Assembly: GCA_945888705.1 (NCBI GenBank) | Contig: CAMDAQ010000009.1 | Location: 1 to 39,905, forward strand | Origin: Singulisphaera sp. GP187 | GTDB lineage: Bacteria; Planctomycetota; Phycisphaerae; Phycisphaerales; SM1A02 | Direction of reading: 5' to 3' | Length of the DNA stretch: 39,905 bases | In this document: positions 18,566 to 27,111 of the stretch, one piece after another | Numbering within the stretch: position 1 is the first letter of the stretch | Layout of the letters: each line of letters starts with the position of its first letter | Position numbers and translations under genes: made by a program | The notes under the pieces: generated by a model | The model's input: only the letters and a program-made list of their open reading frames with translations | What the model was told of the DNA's origin: nothing | Database searches by the model: none

Positions 18566-20083
18566 ATGACGGGATCTGCGCAGCCACCATCCGGTCCGCC
18601 CGAGGGGCTCGCTGGAGTCGCCATCGATGGAACCGCCTGGACGACGGGACAGGCGATCGTGAGCAAGATCGCCGTGCTTGTTGCCACTTGGGTCGTGGCG
18701 CTCGAGCTCCTGGAGAGCGACGTTGCCGTGGCGGCGCTCGTGATGACCGCCACCAAGGTGCTCTGTGTGCTGCCCCCACTCAACATGGGCGACGTGCTCG
18801 TGGCCCGAGGAGCGGGCTTCAAGACGCTGGCTTCGGCGGCATCGAAGGTGGTGCTCTGGTGGTCAGTCGTGATCGCGCTGGGCATCGCCGCGGCGTCGCC
18901 CATCCTCGGCAGCTTCTACAACCACTACCCCCGCACGTTGTTCGTGTCCTTGCTGTGCGTCGCGGGACTCCGAGTGCTCGGTGAATCGCTCCAAGTCGTG
19001 CCTCTGGTCGGGCTGCGGATGGACTTTCGCTACCGCCGCGTTGCACTCGTGGATGGCGCTGCGCAGCTCGGTGCGTCCGTGCTGACGATCGTGCTTGCGT
19101 GGTCTGGTGCTGGCCCTTGGGCACTCGTGGGCCCATTGACCCTTGCCGCCTTCGCCAAGGCGGCGCTCTATCGATGGTCGCTCGGGATCGAACCGGCTCC
19201 GGTGGCGCAGGTCCATGATGACCCATCGATGTCGCGAGACTTTCGCTTCGCAGGCGGTGCCCAGTACGTGCACAGCCTCGTGGACACCGCTCCGTTGCTG
19301 ATCATCGGACGCTGCGCCGATGAGATCCAGACGGGACTCTTTGCCTTCGCCTTCAACCTCGCGGCACAGGCCAACGCCATCGTGGGCAGCCAGCTTTCAG
19401 GGGTGCTTCAGCCGGTTCTGTCCAGCCTTGCGCACTCGGGTGAGCGCCAGGTCGCTGGTTTCCTGCGATCGCTGCGCGTGCTCAGTGCCCTCATCGTCCC
19501 TGTCTGCCTCACGCAGGCTGTGCTCGCCGGCCCGCTGTTCCTCTTGGTGTTTCCCGAACGTTGGCAGCCTGCTGCGCCTGTCTTCGCAGTCCTCTGCCTG
19601 AGCGAAGCGCTCTTCTTCGCAGCCGCGCCGACGATGGCACTGCTCCGTGCGCAGGGGCGATTCCGGGCGTTCTTGGCTTGGCAGGGCGTCCACCTTATGG
19701 TCGCGGTCGTCGTCCTCCCGATGGCAGCCTCGAACGCAGGCGCGCTCGGCATTGCGCTGACGACCACGTGCCTCTGGGCCGTGAGCCTGCCCATCGCGGT
19801 TGGCGTTGCCGCACGACGGGGGGGCGTCGGCTTCGGCATCTCGCTGAAGGTCTTCCTGCTGCCATGGCTGACCTGCCTTCCCGTGGCGGCGGCTTCGTGG
19901 TTCCTCGTCCGCTGGCTCGAGGACCAGGGAAGGTCCGGCTCAGTGGGGGCGTTGTTGTTCGTTGGCCCGGTTGCCCTGGCCTGCATGGTTCTCGCCTTCC
20001 GATGGACGCAGCCCGAGACCTTCGCCGACCTTCGGCTCATTGCCGGTCGGGTCCTTGGCAAGGTCTTCCGTCGACTCGGGTGA
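18566..20083 (+). CDS. Oligosaccharide flippase (Wzx/MATE-like)
   Basis: About 12-14 hydrophobic segments, GLRVLGESLQVVPLVGLRMDFRYRRVALVDGAAQLGASV typical of polysaccharide flippases. Confidence 0.82.
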   Translation: MTGSAQPPSGPPEGLAGVAIDGTAWTTGQAIVSKIAVLVATWVVALELLESDVAVAALVMTATKVLCVLPPLNMGDVLVARGAGFKTLASAASKVVLWWSVVIALGIAAASPILGSFYNHYPRTLFVSLLCVAGLRVLGESLQVVPLVGLRMDFRYRRVALVDGAAQLGASVLTIVLAWSGAGPWALVGPLTLAAFAKAALYRWSLGIEPAPVAQVHDDPSMSRDFRFAGGAQYVHSLVDTAPLLIIGRCADEIQTGLFAFAFNLAAQANAIVGSQLSGVLQPVLSSLAHSGERQVAGFLRSLRVLSALIVPVCLTQAVLAGPLFLLVFPERWQPAAPVFAVLCLSEALFFAAAPTMALLRAQGRFRAFLAWQGVHLMVAVVVLPMAASNAGALGIALTTTCLWAVSLPIAVGVAARRGGVGFGISLKVFLLPWLTCLPVAAASWFLVRWLEDQGRSGSVGALLFVGPVALACMVLAFRWTQPETFADLRLIAGRVLGKVFRRLG

Positions 20084-20102
20084 CCCCTGAGAAGCGGCGG
20101 TG

Positions 20103-21206
20103 CTACTTCGTGGCCGCGGGGGTCGGGCCGGCCGGCTCCCGGAGCTTCAGTGCGTGGATGTCCTCCATCGCCTTCACCATGCTGCTGCTCATGCTCGCAC
20201 GGAGGAATGCGGCCATGCCCGGAGCCGACCAATTCGCTGGCTCCCGTCCCCCGAGGTAGTCCTTGACCACGGCTGCACGCCATTCTCGAAATCCGAAGTC
20301 CTTCTCATCGACGAAGCGCGAAGCATCGGCCGCAGTCATGCGGTTGATCTGGTAGCCCAGAGCAGCCCAAACGCCCGCTCCGGATGCGCCTTCGGCGATC
20401 GCCGGAGCGACCTGATCCTCGATGAACTCGATCGGATCCATCAGGCGACAGTACTCAGCCTTGCCTCCGGGAGTCCACCAGGGGCAGACCAACGGAATCA
20501 CCGGCTGGGCGCGGGCCATGACACGGGCCACGCCAACTTGCGCGGAACGCCACGCACGCCCTTGCGAGCGAATCGTCGCGCGTTCGGCCTCGGGGTAGAG
20601 CCGCGGGTCGTACTTGCCGTAGATCGTCGGGCTCACCCAGTCCGACGCGGCAATGATGGGGGCGTAGATCGCGATCGCCCGATCGAGTTCGCGGCGCTTG
20701 ACTGGGTCCGAGGCGGTGGTCCAGTCCTTGCCGCCCTCGAGCCAGTAGGGCAGCCACGGGGCGCCGTAGAAGCACCACTTCGTCCGGGGGAAAGCCTTGC
20801 GGACCGCGTCGATGGTCCTGACCATCTCCGCCACGGTTCGGTTGCATTCCAGGGTCCCAGGACCCTTCTGCAAGAGATCATGGAAGGGATCCTCAAAGTC
20901 CAGCATGCCCCAGGCGGGAAGGTTGTTGGGATCATTTTCGTTCCGAATGGATTTGATGACGGCGGCAGTGTCGATCAGTCCAGTCGATGCGGCCTTGGGA
21001 TCTGCTGACTGGTACACGACGAGGAATCGACGGGCCTCAATGGCTGCCACGCGTGATGCAACATCGCCGTACGCCGGGATCTCATCGAACAGCACGATCG
21101 GTCGCGCGGCAGGTGCGCGGGGCAGCAACGGCTCCTGCGTAGGAGCGCTCATGGAGCCGATCGCGGCAATGCAACCGAGCATCGCCGCGGCCAGAAGATT
21201 GTTCAT
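20103..21206 (-). CDS. Secreted hypothetical protein, possible glycoside-hydrolase-like TIM barrel
   Basis: Signal peptide MNNLLAAAMLGCIAAIGSMSA; GMLDFEDPF, KWCFYGAPWLPYW, DWVSPTIYGKYDP; ATGA overlap with the upstream aminotransferase. Confidence 0.6.
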   Translation of the reverse strand: MNNLLAAAMLGCIAAIGSMSAPTQEPLLPRAPAARPIVLFDEIPAYGDVASRVAAIEARRFLVVYQSADPKAASTGLIDTAAVIKSIRNENDPNNLPAWGMLDFEDPFHDLLQKGPGTLECNRTVAEMVRTIDAVRKAFPRTKWCFYGAPWLPYWLEGGKDWTTASDPVKRRELDRAIAIYAPIIAASDWVSPTIYGKYDPRLYPEAERATIRSQGRAWRSAQVGVARVMARAQPVIPLVCPWWTPGGKAEYCRLMDPIEFIEDQVAPAIAEGASGAGVWAALGYQINRMTAADASRFVDEKDFGFREWRAAVVKDYLGGREPANWSAPGMAAFLRASMSSSMVKAMEDIHALKLREPAGPTPAATK

Positions 21207-22303
21207 CGTGCCTGGTGCTCCGCCACGCAGTCGACGACGTACCGGATCATCTCGTCGGTCATCTCGGGATAGATGGGCAGGGAGAGGATGCGGTCTTGGT
21301 GGTCGTGCGCCACCGGGAAGTCCGCGGGCGTATGGCCGAGGTACGAGTAGGCCGGATAGAACGGCAGGGCGCGCGGATAGTTCAGCATCGTGGACACGCC
21401 GCGGCTGCTGAGGTGCTTCTGCAGCCCGTTGCGATCCTTGACGCGGATCACGTAGAGATGGAAGACATGCGTGCGACCAGCGGCGATGGCGGGGCGCTCG
21501 ACGCCAGGCACCTTGGCGAAGAGTTCGTCGTAGCGTGCCGCGATCCGCTGGCGCTCAGCCGTCCAGCCACGAAGGTGCGGGAGCTTGGCCGAGAGGATCG
21601 CTGCATGCAGGCCATCGAGCCGGCTGTTGATGCCTTCGATTGTGTGCTCGCCCTTGCCGCCGTGGCGTGCGTAGAGCTCAGACCATGAGGCGAGCTTCGA
21701 GTCATTGGTCACCAGGCAGCCTGCGTCACCCATCGCCCCCAGGTTCTTGCCCGGATAGAAGCTGAAGGTCGCGGCGGTGCCCATTGTGCCGACCTGACGG
21801 CCCTTGTATTCGGCAAGGTGCGCCTGTGCGCAGTCCTCAATCACCCAGAGCCCACGCTTGGCGGCGATCTCCAGGATCGGGTCCATGTCGGCCGGCTGGC
21901 CATAGAGGTGCACCGGAATGATCCCGACCGTGCGCGGCGTGATCTTCGATTCGATCTGCTTCGGGTCGATGGTGAAGGTCTCGCGATCGGTGTCGCAGAA
22001 GACCACGTGACCGCCAGCCTGCGTGATGGTCTCTGAGGTCGAGATCCAGCTGTGCGCGGTGGTGATGACCTCGTCCCCGGGCTTCAGGCCAAGACCGCGC
22101 ATCACGATGTAGATGGCGTCGGTGCCGTTGGCGCAGCTGACGCAGTGGCGAACGCCGACCGTCTTGGCCCACTGCGCCTCGAAGTCGGTGACGTGCTTGC
22201 TGCGAATGAAGGCGGACTGGCGGATCACGTCGGCGATGGCGCCATCGATGTCGGCCTTGATGGTCAAGTACTGGGCGTAGAGATCGACGAAGGGGACATT
22301 CAC
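21203..22303 (-). CDS. DegT/DnrJ/EryC1/StrS family sugar aminotransferase (WbpE-like)
   Basis: VPFVDLYAQYLTIKADID, GVRHCVSCANGTDAIYIVMRGLGLKPGDEVITTAHSWISTSE, VIEDCAQAHLAEYKGRQVGTMG, FSFYPGKNLGAMGDAGCLVTND (PLP lysine). Confidence 0.92.
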   Translation of the reverse strand: MNVPFVDLYAQYLTIKADIDGAIADVIRQSAFIRSKHVTDFEAQWAKTVGVRHCVSCANGTDAIYIVMRGLGLKPGDEVITTAHSWISTSETITQAGGHVVFCDTDRETFTIDPKQIESKITPRTVGIIPVHLYGQPADMDPILEIAAKRGLWVIEDCAQAHLAEYKGRQVGTMGTAATFSFYPGKNLGAMGDAGCLVTNDSKLASWSELYARHGGKGEHTIEGINSRLDGLHAAILSAKLPHLRGWTAERQRIAARYDELFAKVPGVERPAIAAGRTHVFHLYVIRVKDRNGLQKHLSSRGVSTMLNYPRALPFYPAYSYLGHTPADFPVAHDHQDRILSLPIYPEMTDEMIRYVVDCVAEHQAR

Positions 22304-22321
22304 AGGAGGATCCTCGTTAGT

Positions 22322-22786
22322 TCAGAGCGCACGAATGAGGCGGGCAGGGTTGCCAGCGTAGACGCCCGGGACGGTGATCGGCTTGGTGACCACAGCGCCG
22401 GCGCCGATGACCACGCCGTCGCAGATCTCGACCGGCAGGATGGTGGCATTGGACCCAATGGACACCTTCGAGCCGATCCGGGTTGAGCGCCACAGGGAGG
22501 TGTCGCCGCGGGCAGGACCGCCCTTGGAGAAGAGGTCGTTGATGAACATCACGCCATGGCCGATGAAGCAGTCGTCACCGATCGTGACCAGCTCGCAGAT
22601 GAAGGCGTGCGATTGGATGCGGCAGCGCTTGCCGATCGAAACGCTCTTCTGGATCTCGACGAAAGGGCCGATGAAGCAATCGTCCCCGATCGTGCAGCCG
22701 TAGATGTTGGTCGGCTGGACGACCTTCACGCGCTCGCCGAACTGCACGCCGACGATGCCGGCCTGAAGAAGGATCGGATCAGCCAT
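22322..22786 (-). CDS. Left-handed beta-helix acyltransferase (WbpD-like N-acetyltransferase)
   Basis: Hexapeptide repeats YGCTIGDDCFIGPFVEIQKSVSIGKRCRIQSHAFICELVTIGDDCFIGHGVMFIND...GSNATILPVEICDGVVIGAGAVVTKPITVPGVYAGNPARLIRA. Confidence 0.9.
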   Translation of the reverse strand: MADPILLQAGIVGVQFGERVKVVQPTNIYGCTIGDDCFIGPFVEIQKSVSIGKRCRIQSHAFICELVTIGDDCFIGHGVMFINDLFSKGGPARGDTSLWRSTRIGSKVSIGSNATILPVEICDGVVIGAGAVVTKPITVPGVYAGNPARLIRAL

Positions 22787-23843
22787 GGCGATGGCCCAGG
22801 CGGCAGCGAGTCGGCCGGAAGCGCAGCGGCACTTCCTTGCCGGTCTCGATGGACTCGTAGATCGCCGAGATCAGCTCGAGGCTGCGGCGGCCCGCAAGCC
22901 CGTCGACCAGCTGGGCGCTGTTGTTCATGATGCAGGAAACCACATGGTCGTAGTAGGCCTGGTGGCCGAAGCCGTACACGCTCGGAGGATTGACCGAGTA
23001 CTTCTCCAGGACTTCGCCATCACCGGGCTCGGCCTTGCCGAAGTTCCAGGTGATCATCTCGTTCACGGCGAAGCCGCCGATGACGACCGTGCCTCCCTCG
23101 CCAAGCACCGAGATGGATCCCTCAAGGTCCTTGGGCCGTGCCGCCGTGGTGGCTTCGATGACCCCGAGCGCGCCGTTGGCGAAGCGCACGGCGACCACGG
23201 CCGTGTCTTCGGTCTCGACATTCACCAGCGCCGTGCGGCTCATCGCGAAGACGCTCTCGACGTCGCCCATCATCCACTCGAGCATGTCGATGTGGTGGCT
23301 GGCCTGGTTGGTCAGGACACCGCCATCCAGTGCCCACGTACCGCGCCAGGAGTCCTGGTCGTAGTACTGCTGCGTGCGGCACCAGCGCACACGGACCGTT
23401 CCCATCACCAGCTTGCCGAAGCGGCCAGCCTCCAGGGCTTCCCGCAGCTTGACCACCGGCACGTTGAAGCGGTTCTGCTTGACCACGAACAGCCGGATCC
23501 GGGCAGCGTCGCAGGCAGCGATCATGCGGTCGGCATCCGGCAGCGTGAGTGCCATGGGCTTCTCGACCACGATGTGCTTGCCGTGCTTGGCCAAGGCCAC
23601 CACATGCTCCGCGTGCAGCCCGCTTTCGGTCAGCACCACCACGACATCGATCGCCTCGCGGCGCATCATGTCGTGCATGTCGGTGTAAAACGGCACGCTG
23701 AACTGCTTCCCGATCGCCTCGGCCTTCGACGCGACGATGTCGCAGACGGCCGCAAGCCGCGCGTTGGCGATCTGGTTGTTCCCCAAGAGCTCCGAGTGAC
23801 GCTTGGCAATGCGGCCACAGCCGACGAGGGCAAAATTCAGCAT
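22779..23843 (-). CDS. Gfo/Idh/MocA family oxidoreductase (WbpB-like)
   Basis: N-terminal MLNFALVGCGRIAKRHSELLG Rossmann, GLHAEHVVALAKHGKHIVVEKPMALTLPDAD. Start moved to 23843 from ORF start 23945. Confidence 0.9.
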   Translation of the reverse strand: MLNFALVGCGRIAKRHSELLGNNQIANARLAAVCDIVASKAEAIGKQFSVPFYTDMHDMMRREAIDVVVVLTESGLHAEHVVALAKHGKHIVVEKPMALTLPDADRMIAACDAARIRLFVVKQNRFNVPVVKLREALEAGRFGKLVMGTVRVRWCRTQQYYDQDSWRGTWALDGGVLTNQASHHIDMLEWMMGDVESVFAMSRTALVNVETEDTAVVAVRFANGALGVIEATTAARPKDLEGSISVLGEGGTVVIGGFAVNEMITWNFGKAEPGDGEVLEKYSVNPPSVYGFGHQAYYDHVVSCIMNNSAQLVDGLAGRRSLELISAIYESIETGKEVPLRFRPTRCRLGHRHG

Positions 23844-23849
23844 GCCCTG

Positions 23850-23855
23850 ATGGTA
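23850..23855 (-). promoter_or_regulatory. Candidate leaderless -10 element TACCAT, 6 nt before ATG of the WbpB-like gene
   Basis: Minus strand: TACCAT-CAGGGC-ATG. Confidence 0.35.
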
Positions 23856-23935
23856 CCGCAGCCCGCCGTCCGGGGGCGGGAGCGAGCGATCGTCCCAAGT
23901 GAGATGGGCAGACGTCCGAATCGTCCGGTCGCTAC

Positions 23936-23941
23936 TAGGAT
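23936..23941 (+). promoter_or_regulatory. Candidate leaderless -10 element TAGGAT, 6 nt before ATG of the FAD oxidoreductase
   Basis: TAGGAT-TCAAGC-ATG; no Shine-Dalgarno in the gap. Confidence 0.4.
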
Positions 23942-23947
23942 TCAAGC

Positions 23948-25012
23948 ATGCGGATCGCTGTGGTCGGTGGAGGCATCAACGGTGTCATGTGCGCGGCGTC
24001 CCTCGGGAATGCCGGCCACGACGTGGTGTTGCTGGAGCGCTCGACCCTGATGTCGGCTACGTCGTCCGCGTCGACCAAGCTTCTTCATGGCGGTTTGCGG
24101 TACCTGGAACATGGTTCCTTTCGACTCGTCCGGGAGGCGCTTCACGAGCGCCGTTGGTGGCTCGATCAGGCGCCCCAGTTCTGCCATCCGCTGCAGTTGC
24201 TGCTGCCGGTCTGGCGGGGCCAAGGTCGTTCGCGGCACCTGATTCGCGCGGGCCTCTGGATGTACGACCTGTTGGCTGGCTCGGCGAGGCTCCAGCCGCA
24301 TCGGTGGCTGGATCGATCCGAGGCGTTGGCGGTCCTCCCGGGGCTTCGAGCCGACGGCCTCGTCGGAGCCTTTTCGTTCTGGGATGGGCAGATGGATGAC
24401 CTGGCCCTGGGGCTGTGGGCGGCGGAACGCGCGCGAAGTCTCGGCGTGAGCATTCACGAGCACACATCGGTGGACCGCGTGACCACGGATGGTGTCCTTG
24501 AAGGGCCTGGCCTCCACGAGCGGTACGACCGCATCGTGAACTGCGCGGGCCCTTGGGCAGAGGACCTCTTGCGACGCAGTGGTCTGACGCCGCGCCACAC
24601 GCTCGATCTGGTGAGGGGCAGTCATCTGGTGGTGGATCGGCCGCTCGGCACGGGCGTGCTGGCCCAGGTTCCAGGCGGATCGCGCATCGCGTTCGTGCTG
24701 CCGTGGAAGGGGAAATCGTTGGTGGGGACGACCGAGATCCGACAGGGGCTTGGCGATCCCATAACCTGTTCCGACGACGAGCGGTCGTACCTCCGCCAGT
24801 TCCATGACTCGGTCATGGAGCAGTCGTTGCGCGAGGAGGAGGTGGCGTCGACCTTCGCGGGTGTCCGGCCGTTGATCAGGAGCTCGGAGGACCCCGGTCG
24901 CGCCACGCGCGAGTACGCACTGGAGCGGCATGGTGCCCTCCTCACGGTCTTTGGCGGCAAGTGGACGACCGCACGAGCCCTTGGTGAGTTGGTTGCGTCG
25001 AGGGTCGCTTGA
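23948..25012 (+). CDS. FAD-dependent oxidoreductase, GlpD/DAO-like
   Basis: MRIAVVGGGINGVMCAASLGNAGHDVVLLE dinucleotide fold; SSASTKLLHGGLRYLEHGSFRLVREALHER is a glycerol-3-phosphate dehydrogenase signature; RIVNCAGPWAEDLL. Confidence 0.85.
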   Translation: MRIAVVGGGINGVMCAASLGNAGHDVVLLERSTLMSATSSASTKLLHGGLRYLEHGSFRLVREALHERRWWLDQAPQFCHPLQLLLPVWRGQGRSRHLIRAGLWMYDLLAGSARLQPHRWLDRSEALAVLPGLRADGLVGAFSFWDGQMDDLALGLWAAERARSLGVSIHEHTSVDRVTTDGVLEGPGLHERYDRIVNCAGPWAEDLLRRSGLTPRHTLDLVRGSHLVVDRPLGTGVLAQVPGGSRIAFVLPWKGKSLVGTTEIRQGLGDPITCSDDERSYLRQFHDSVMEQSLREEEVASTFAGVRPLIRSSEDPGRATREYALERHGALLTVFGGKWTTARALGELVASRVA

Positions 25013-25035
25013 GCCGACCGACTCGCAGCGCCTCG

Positions 25036-25063
25036 TTGACAGGTGTGCAGAGCGCGTCATACT
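25036..25063 (+). promoter_or_regulatory. Promoter TTGACA-N16-CATACT, 7 nt before ATG
   Basis: TTGACA at 25036-25041, CATACT at 25058-25063, then CCGACAC and ATG at 25071; predicted leaderless. Confidence 0.6.
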
Positions 25064-25070
25064 CCGACAC

Positions 25071-25937
25071 ATGAGTCAAGCGACGTCAGAGCCGGCTGGG
25101 GTTGAGCGCGTCCCGTGTCCGCTGTGCAAGGGTTTGCAGGATGAGCCCTGGGCCGAGGAGAATGGCTTTCACTGCGTCCGTTGCCGCGGCTGTGGGCTGT
25201 TGTTCGTGAATCCGAGGCCTCGCGCGGAGAGCATCGACCAGGGCGTGCAGCTCGGCGTGCACACCGTTGAATCAACGGCCCTCCACGTCGTCGGCGCACG
25301 GTCAGCATGGAAGATACCGATGTTCAAGAAGGTATTGTCAGATATGTTTCCAGAGTTCAGCCAAGGCGATCGTCCTGTTCGATGGCTCGATGTCGGCGCT
25401 GGTTTCGGTGAACTCTTGGAGAGCCTCAAGGATGTGGTGCCGGCGGGCAGCGTCTGCGAGGGTATCGAACCCATGATTCCCAAGGCAGAGGACTGCCGCC
25501 GCCGGGGGCTCGCCGTCCGCACGAGCTATCTCGCCGATGTGAAGGAGCGGTACGACATCGTGTCCATCATCGATGTCTTCTCCCATGTGCCTGACTTCGC
25601 GGCCTTTCTTGCGGAGATTAAGGGTGTTCTCCACTCTCGCGGCGAGGTCTTCATCAAGACCGGCAACGGAGCCGACATCGGCCCGCGCGGCGTGCTGCCG
25701 GATCCGCTGACGCTACCGGATCACCTGGTCTTCGGGGGGCGTGAGCATCTCAGGCGATTCCTCGACGAAGCGGGATTCGACATGGTGAGCATGTCTGCGC
25801 ACCGGATGGATGGATTCAGGCATACGGTCCGCAACGTGGTCAAGAAGCTCGTCGGAAAGCCGGTGTGCCTGGGCCTTCCCTACACGTCGCCCGCGCGCGT
25901 GCTGTACATCCGCGCGCGGTTGCGGGCAGCCAGCTGA
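25071..25937 (+). CDS. Class I SAM-dependent methyltransferase with N-terminal zinc-ribbon-like motif
   Basis: CPLCKG...CVRCRGCGLLFVNPRP; RWLDVGAGFGELLESL motif I. Start at 25071 rather than ORF start 24930. Confidence 0.82.
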   Translation: MSQATSEPAGVERVPCPLCKGLQDEPWAEENGFHCVRCRGCGLLFVNPRPRAESIDQGVQLGVHTVESTALHVVGARSAWKIPMFKKVLSDMFPEFSQGDRPVRWLDVGAGFGELLESLKDVVPAGSVCEGIEPMIPKAEDCRRRGLAVRTSYLADVKERYDIVSIIDVFSHVPDFAAFLAEIKGVLHSRGEVFIKTGNGADIGPRGVLPDPLTLPDHLVFGGREHLRRFLDEAGFDMVSMSAHRMDGFRHTVRNVVKKLVGKPVCLGLPYTSPARVLYIRARLRAAS

Positions 25938-25974
25938 CGCGTCCTCCCGCTGCAAAGGCGGCAGGTACCGACGC

Positions 25975-25980
25975 TACACT
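25975..25980 (+). promoter_or_regulatory. Putative -10 box TACACT upstream of the capE-like gene
   Basis: GCTACACT in the intergenic gap, about 94 nt before the ATG at 26074; no clear -35. Confidence 0.35.
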
Positions 25981-26001
25981 CCCGGGCGAGGTCGGTCGGC
26001 G

Positions 26002-26041
26002 GTGGGCCGGCGGACTCCTGTGGGGTCCGGCTCCGGGCCAC
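26002..26041 (+). promoter_or_regulatory. Two-tier hairpin in the 5' leader of the CapE/F/G operon
   Basis: GTGGGCCGG (26002-26010) pairs with CCGGGCCAC (26033-26041) with one G-G mismatch; inner CGGACTCC/GGGGTCCG helix with TGT loop and one G-U. Confidence 0.45.
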
Positions 26042-26073
26042 GCAGCAACGCGTCACCCACAGGTAACCCCTCC

Positions 26074-27108
26074 ATGCTCACTGGCAGAACCCTCCTCGTC
26101 ACGGGCGGCACGGGCTCGTTCGGCAATGCCGTCCTCCGCCGCTTCCTGAAGACCGACGTCGGCGAGATCCGGATCTTCAGCCGCGACGAGAAGAAGCAGG
26201 ACGACTGCCGCAAGCGGTACTCCAGCAACAAGCTGAAGTTCTACCTCGGCGATGTCCGCGATCCTTCGAGCGTCATGAACGTGATGCGCGGCGTGGACTA
26301 CGTCTTCAGCGCCGCTGCGCTCAAGCAGGTCCCCAGTTGCGAGTTCTTCCCGCTTGAGGCGGTGAAGACCAACGTCCTCGGCATGGAGAACGTGCTCGAG
26401 GCAGCGCTGACCTGCGGGGTGCGCCGCGTGGTCTGCCTGAGCACCGACAAGGCGGTCTACCCCATCAACGCCATGGGCCTGTCCAAGGCCATGATGGAGA
26501 AGGTCATGGTCGCGAAGGCCCGCAACAACGCCGACGACCGCCAGGTCTTCTGCGGCACGCGCTACGGGAACGTGATGGCCAGCCGTGGCTCCGTGATCCC
26601 GCTGTTCGTGAAGCAGGTGCTCGCGGGCCAGCCGATGACGATCACGGACCCATCGATGACTCGCTTCATGATGACCCTCGACGATGCCGTCGATCTGGTC
26701 ATGTTCGCCTTCGACAAGGGTCGCAACGGCGACATCTTCGTGCAGAAAGCCCCTGCAGCCACGATCCATACGCTGGCCAAGGCCATCGCCGAGCTGCTCG
26801 GCCGCCCGGACCACCCGATCAACGTTATCGGCACCCGCCACGGCGAGAAGGTGTACGAGGTGCTCTGCAGCCGTGAAGAGATGGCCAGCGCCGAGGACTT
26901 GGGCGACTTCTACCGCGTCCGTCCCGACATGCGCGACCTGAACTACGGCAAGTTCTTCGAGGAAGGCACGCCGCGGATCACCGAGGCAGGGGACTACAAC
27001 TCCCACAACACGACGCGTCTGGACGTGGAAGGCATGAAGCAGCTGCTGATGAAGCTCGAGTTCATCCGCGAGCTCCTGGCCGGCCGACAGCCGGAACTGG
27101 TGGACTGA
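26074..27108 (+). CDS. capE: UDP-GlcNAc 4,6-dehydratase/epimerase, CapE/FnlA/WbjB-like
   Basis: LLVTGGTGSFGNAVLRRFL, IFSRDEKKQ, YVFSAAALKQVPSCEFFPLEAVKTNVLGMENVLEAA, CLSTDKAVYPINAMGLSKAMMEKV. Confidence 0.9.
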   Translation: MLTGRTLLVTGGTGSFGNAVLRRFLKTDVGEIRIFSRDEKKQDDCRKRYSSNKLKFYLGDVRDPSSVMNVMRGVDYVFSAAALKQVPSCEFFPLEAVKTNVLGMENVLEAALTCGVRRVVCLSTDKAVYPINAMGLSKAMMEKVMVAKARNNADDRQVFCGTRYGNVMASRGSVIPLFVKQVLAGQPMTITDPSMTRFMMTLDDAVDLVMFAFDKGRNGDIFVQKAPAATIHTLAKAIAELLGRPDHPINVIGTRHGEKVYEVLCSREEMASAEDLGDFYRVRPDMRDLNYGKFFEEGTPRITEAGDYNSHNTTRLDVEGMKQLLMKLEFIRELLAGRQPELVD

Positions 27109-27111
27109 GCC

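Noticed and set aside
17335-18903. 522-aa minus-strand ORF opposite the WbpG-like gene
   Set aside because: Antisense shadow of a gene with clear PP-loop and zinc motifs; no recognisable domain.
22785-24050. 421-aa plus-strand ORF opposite the WbpB-like oxidoreductase
   Set aside because: His/Asp/Arg-rich shadow translation; the minus strand carries a clear Gfo/Idh/MocA protein.
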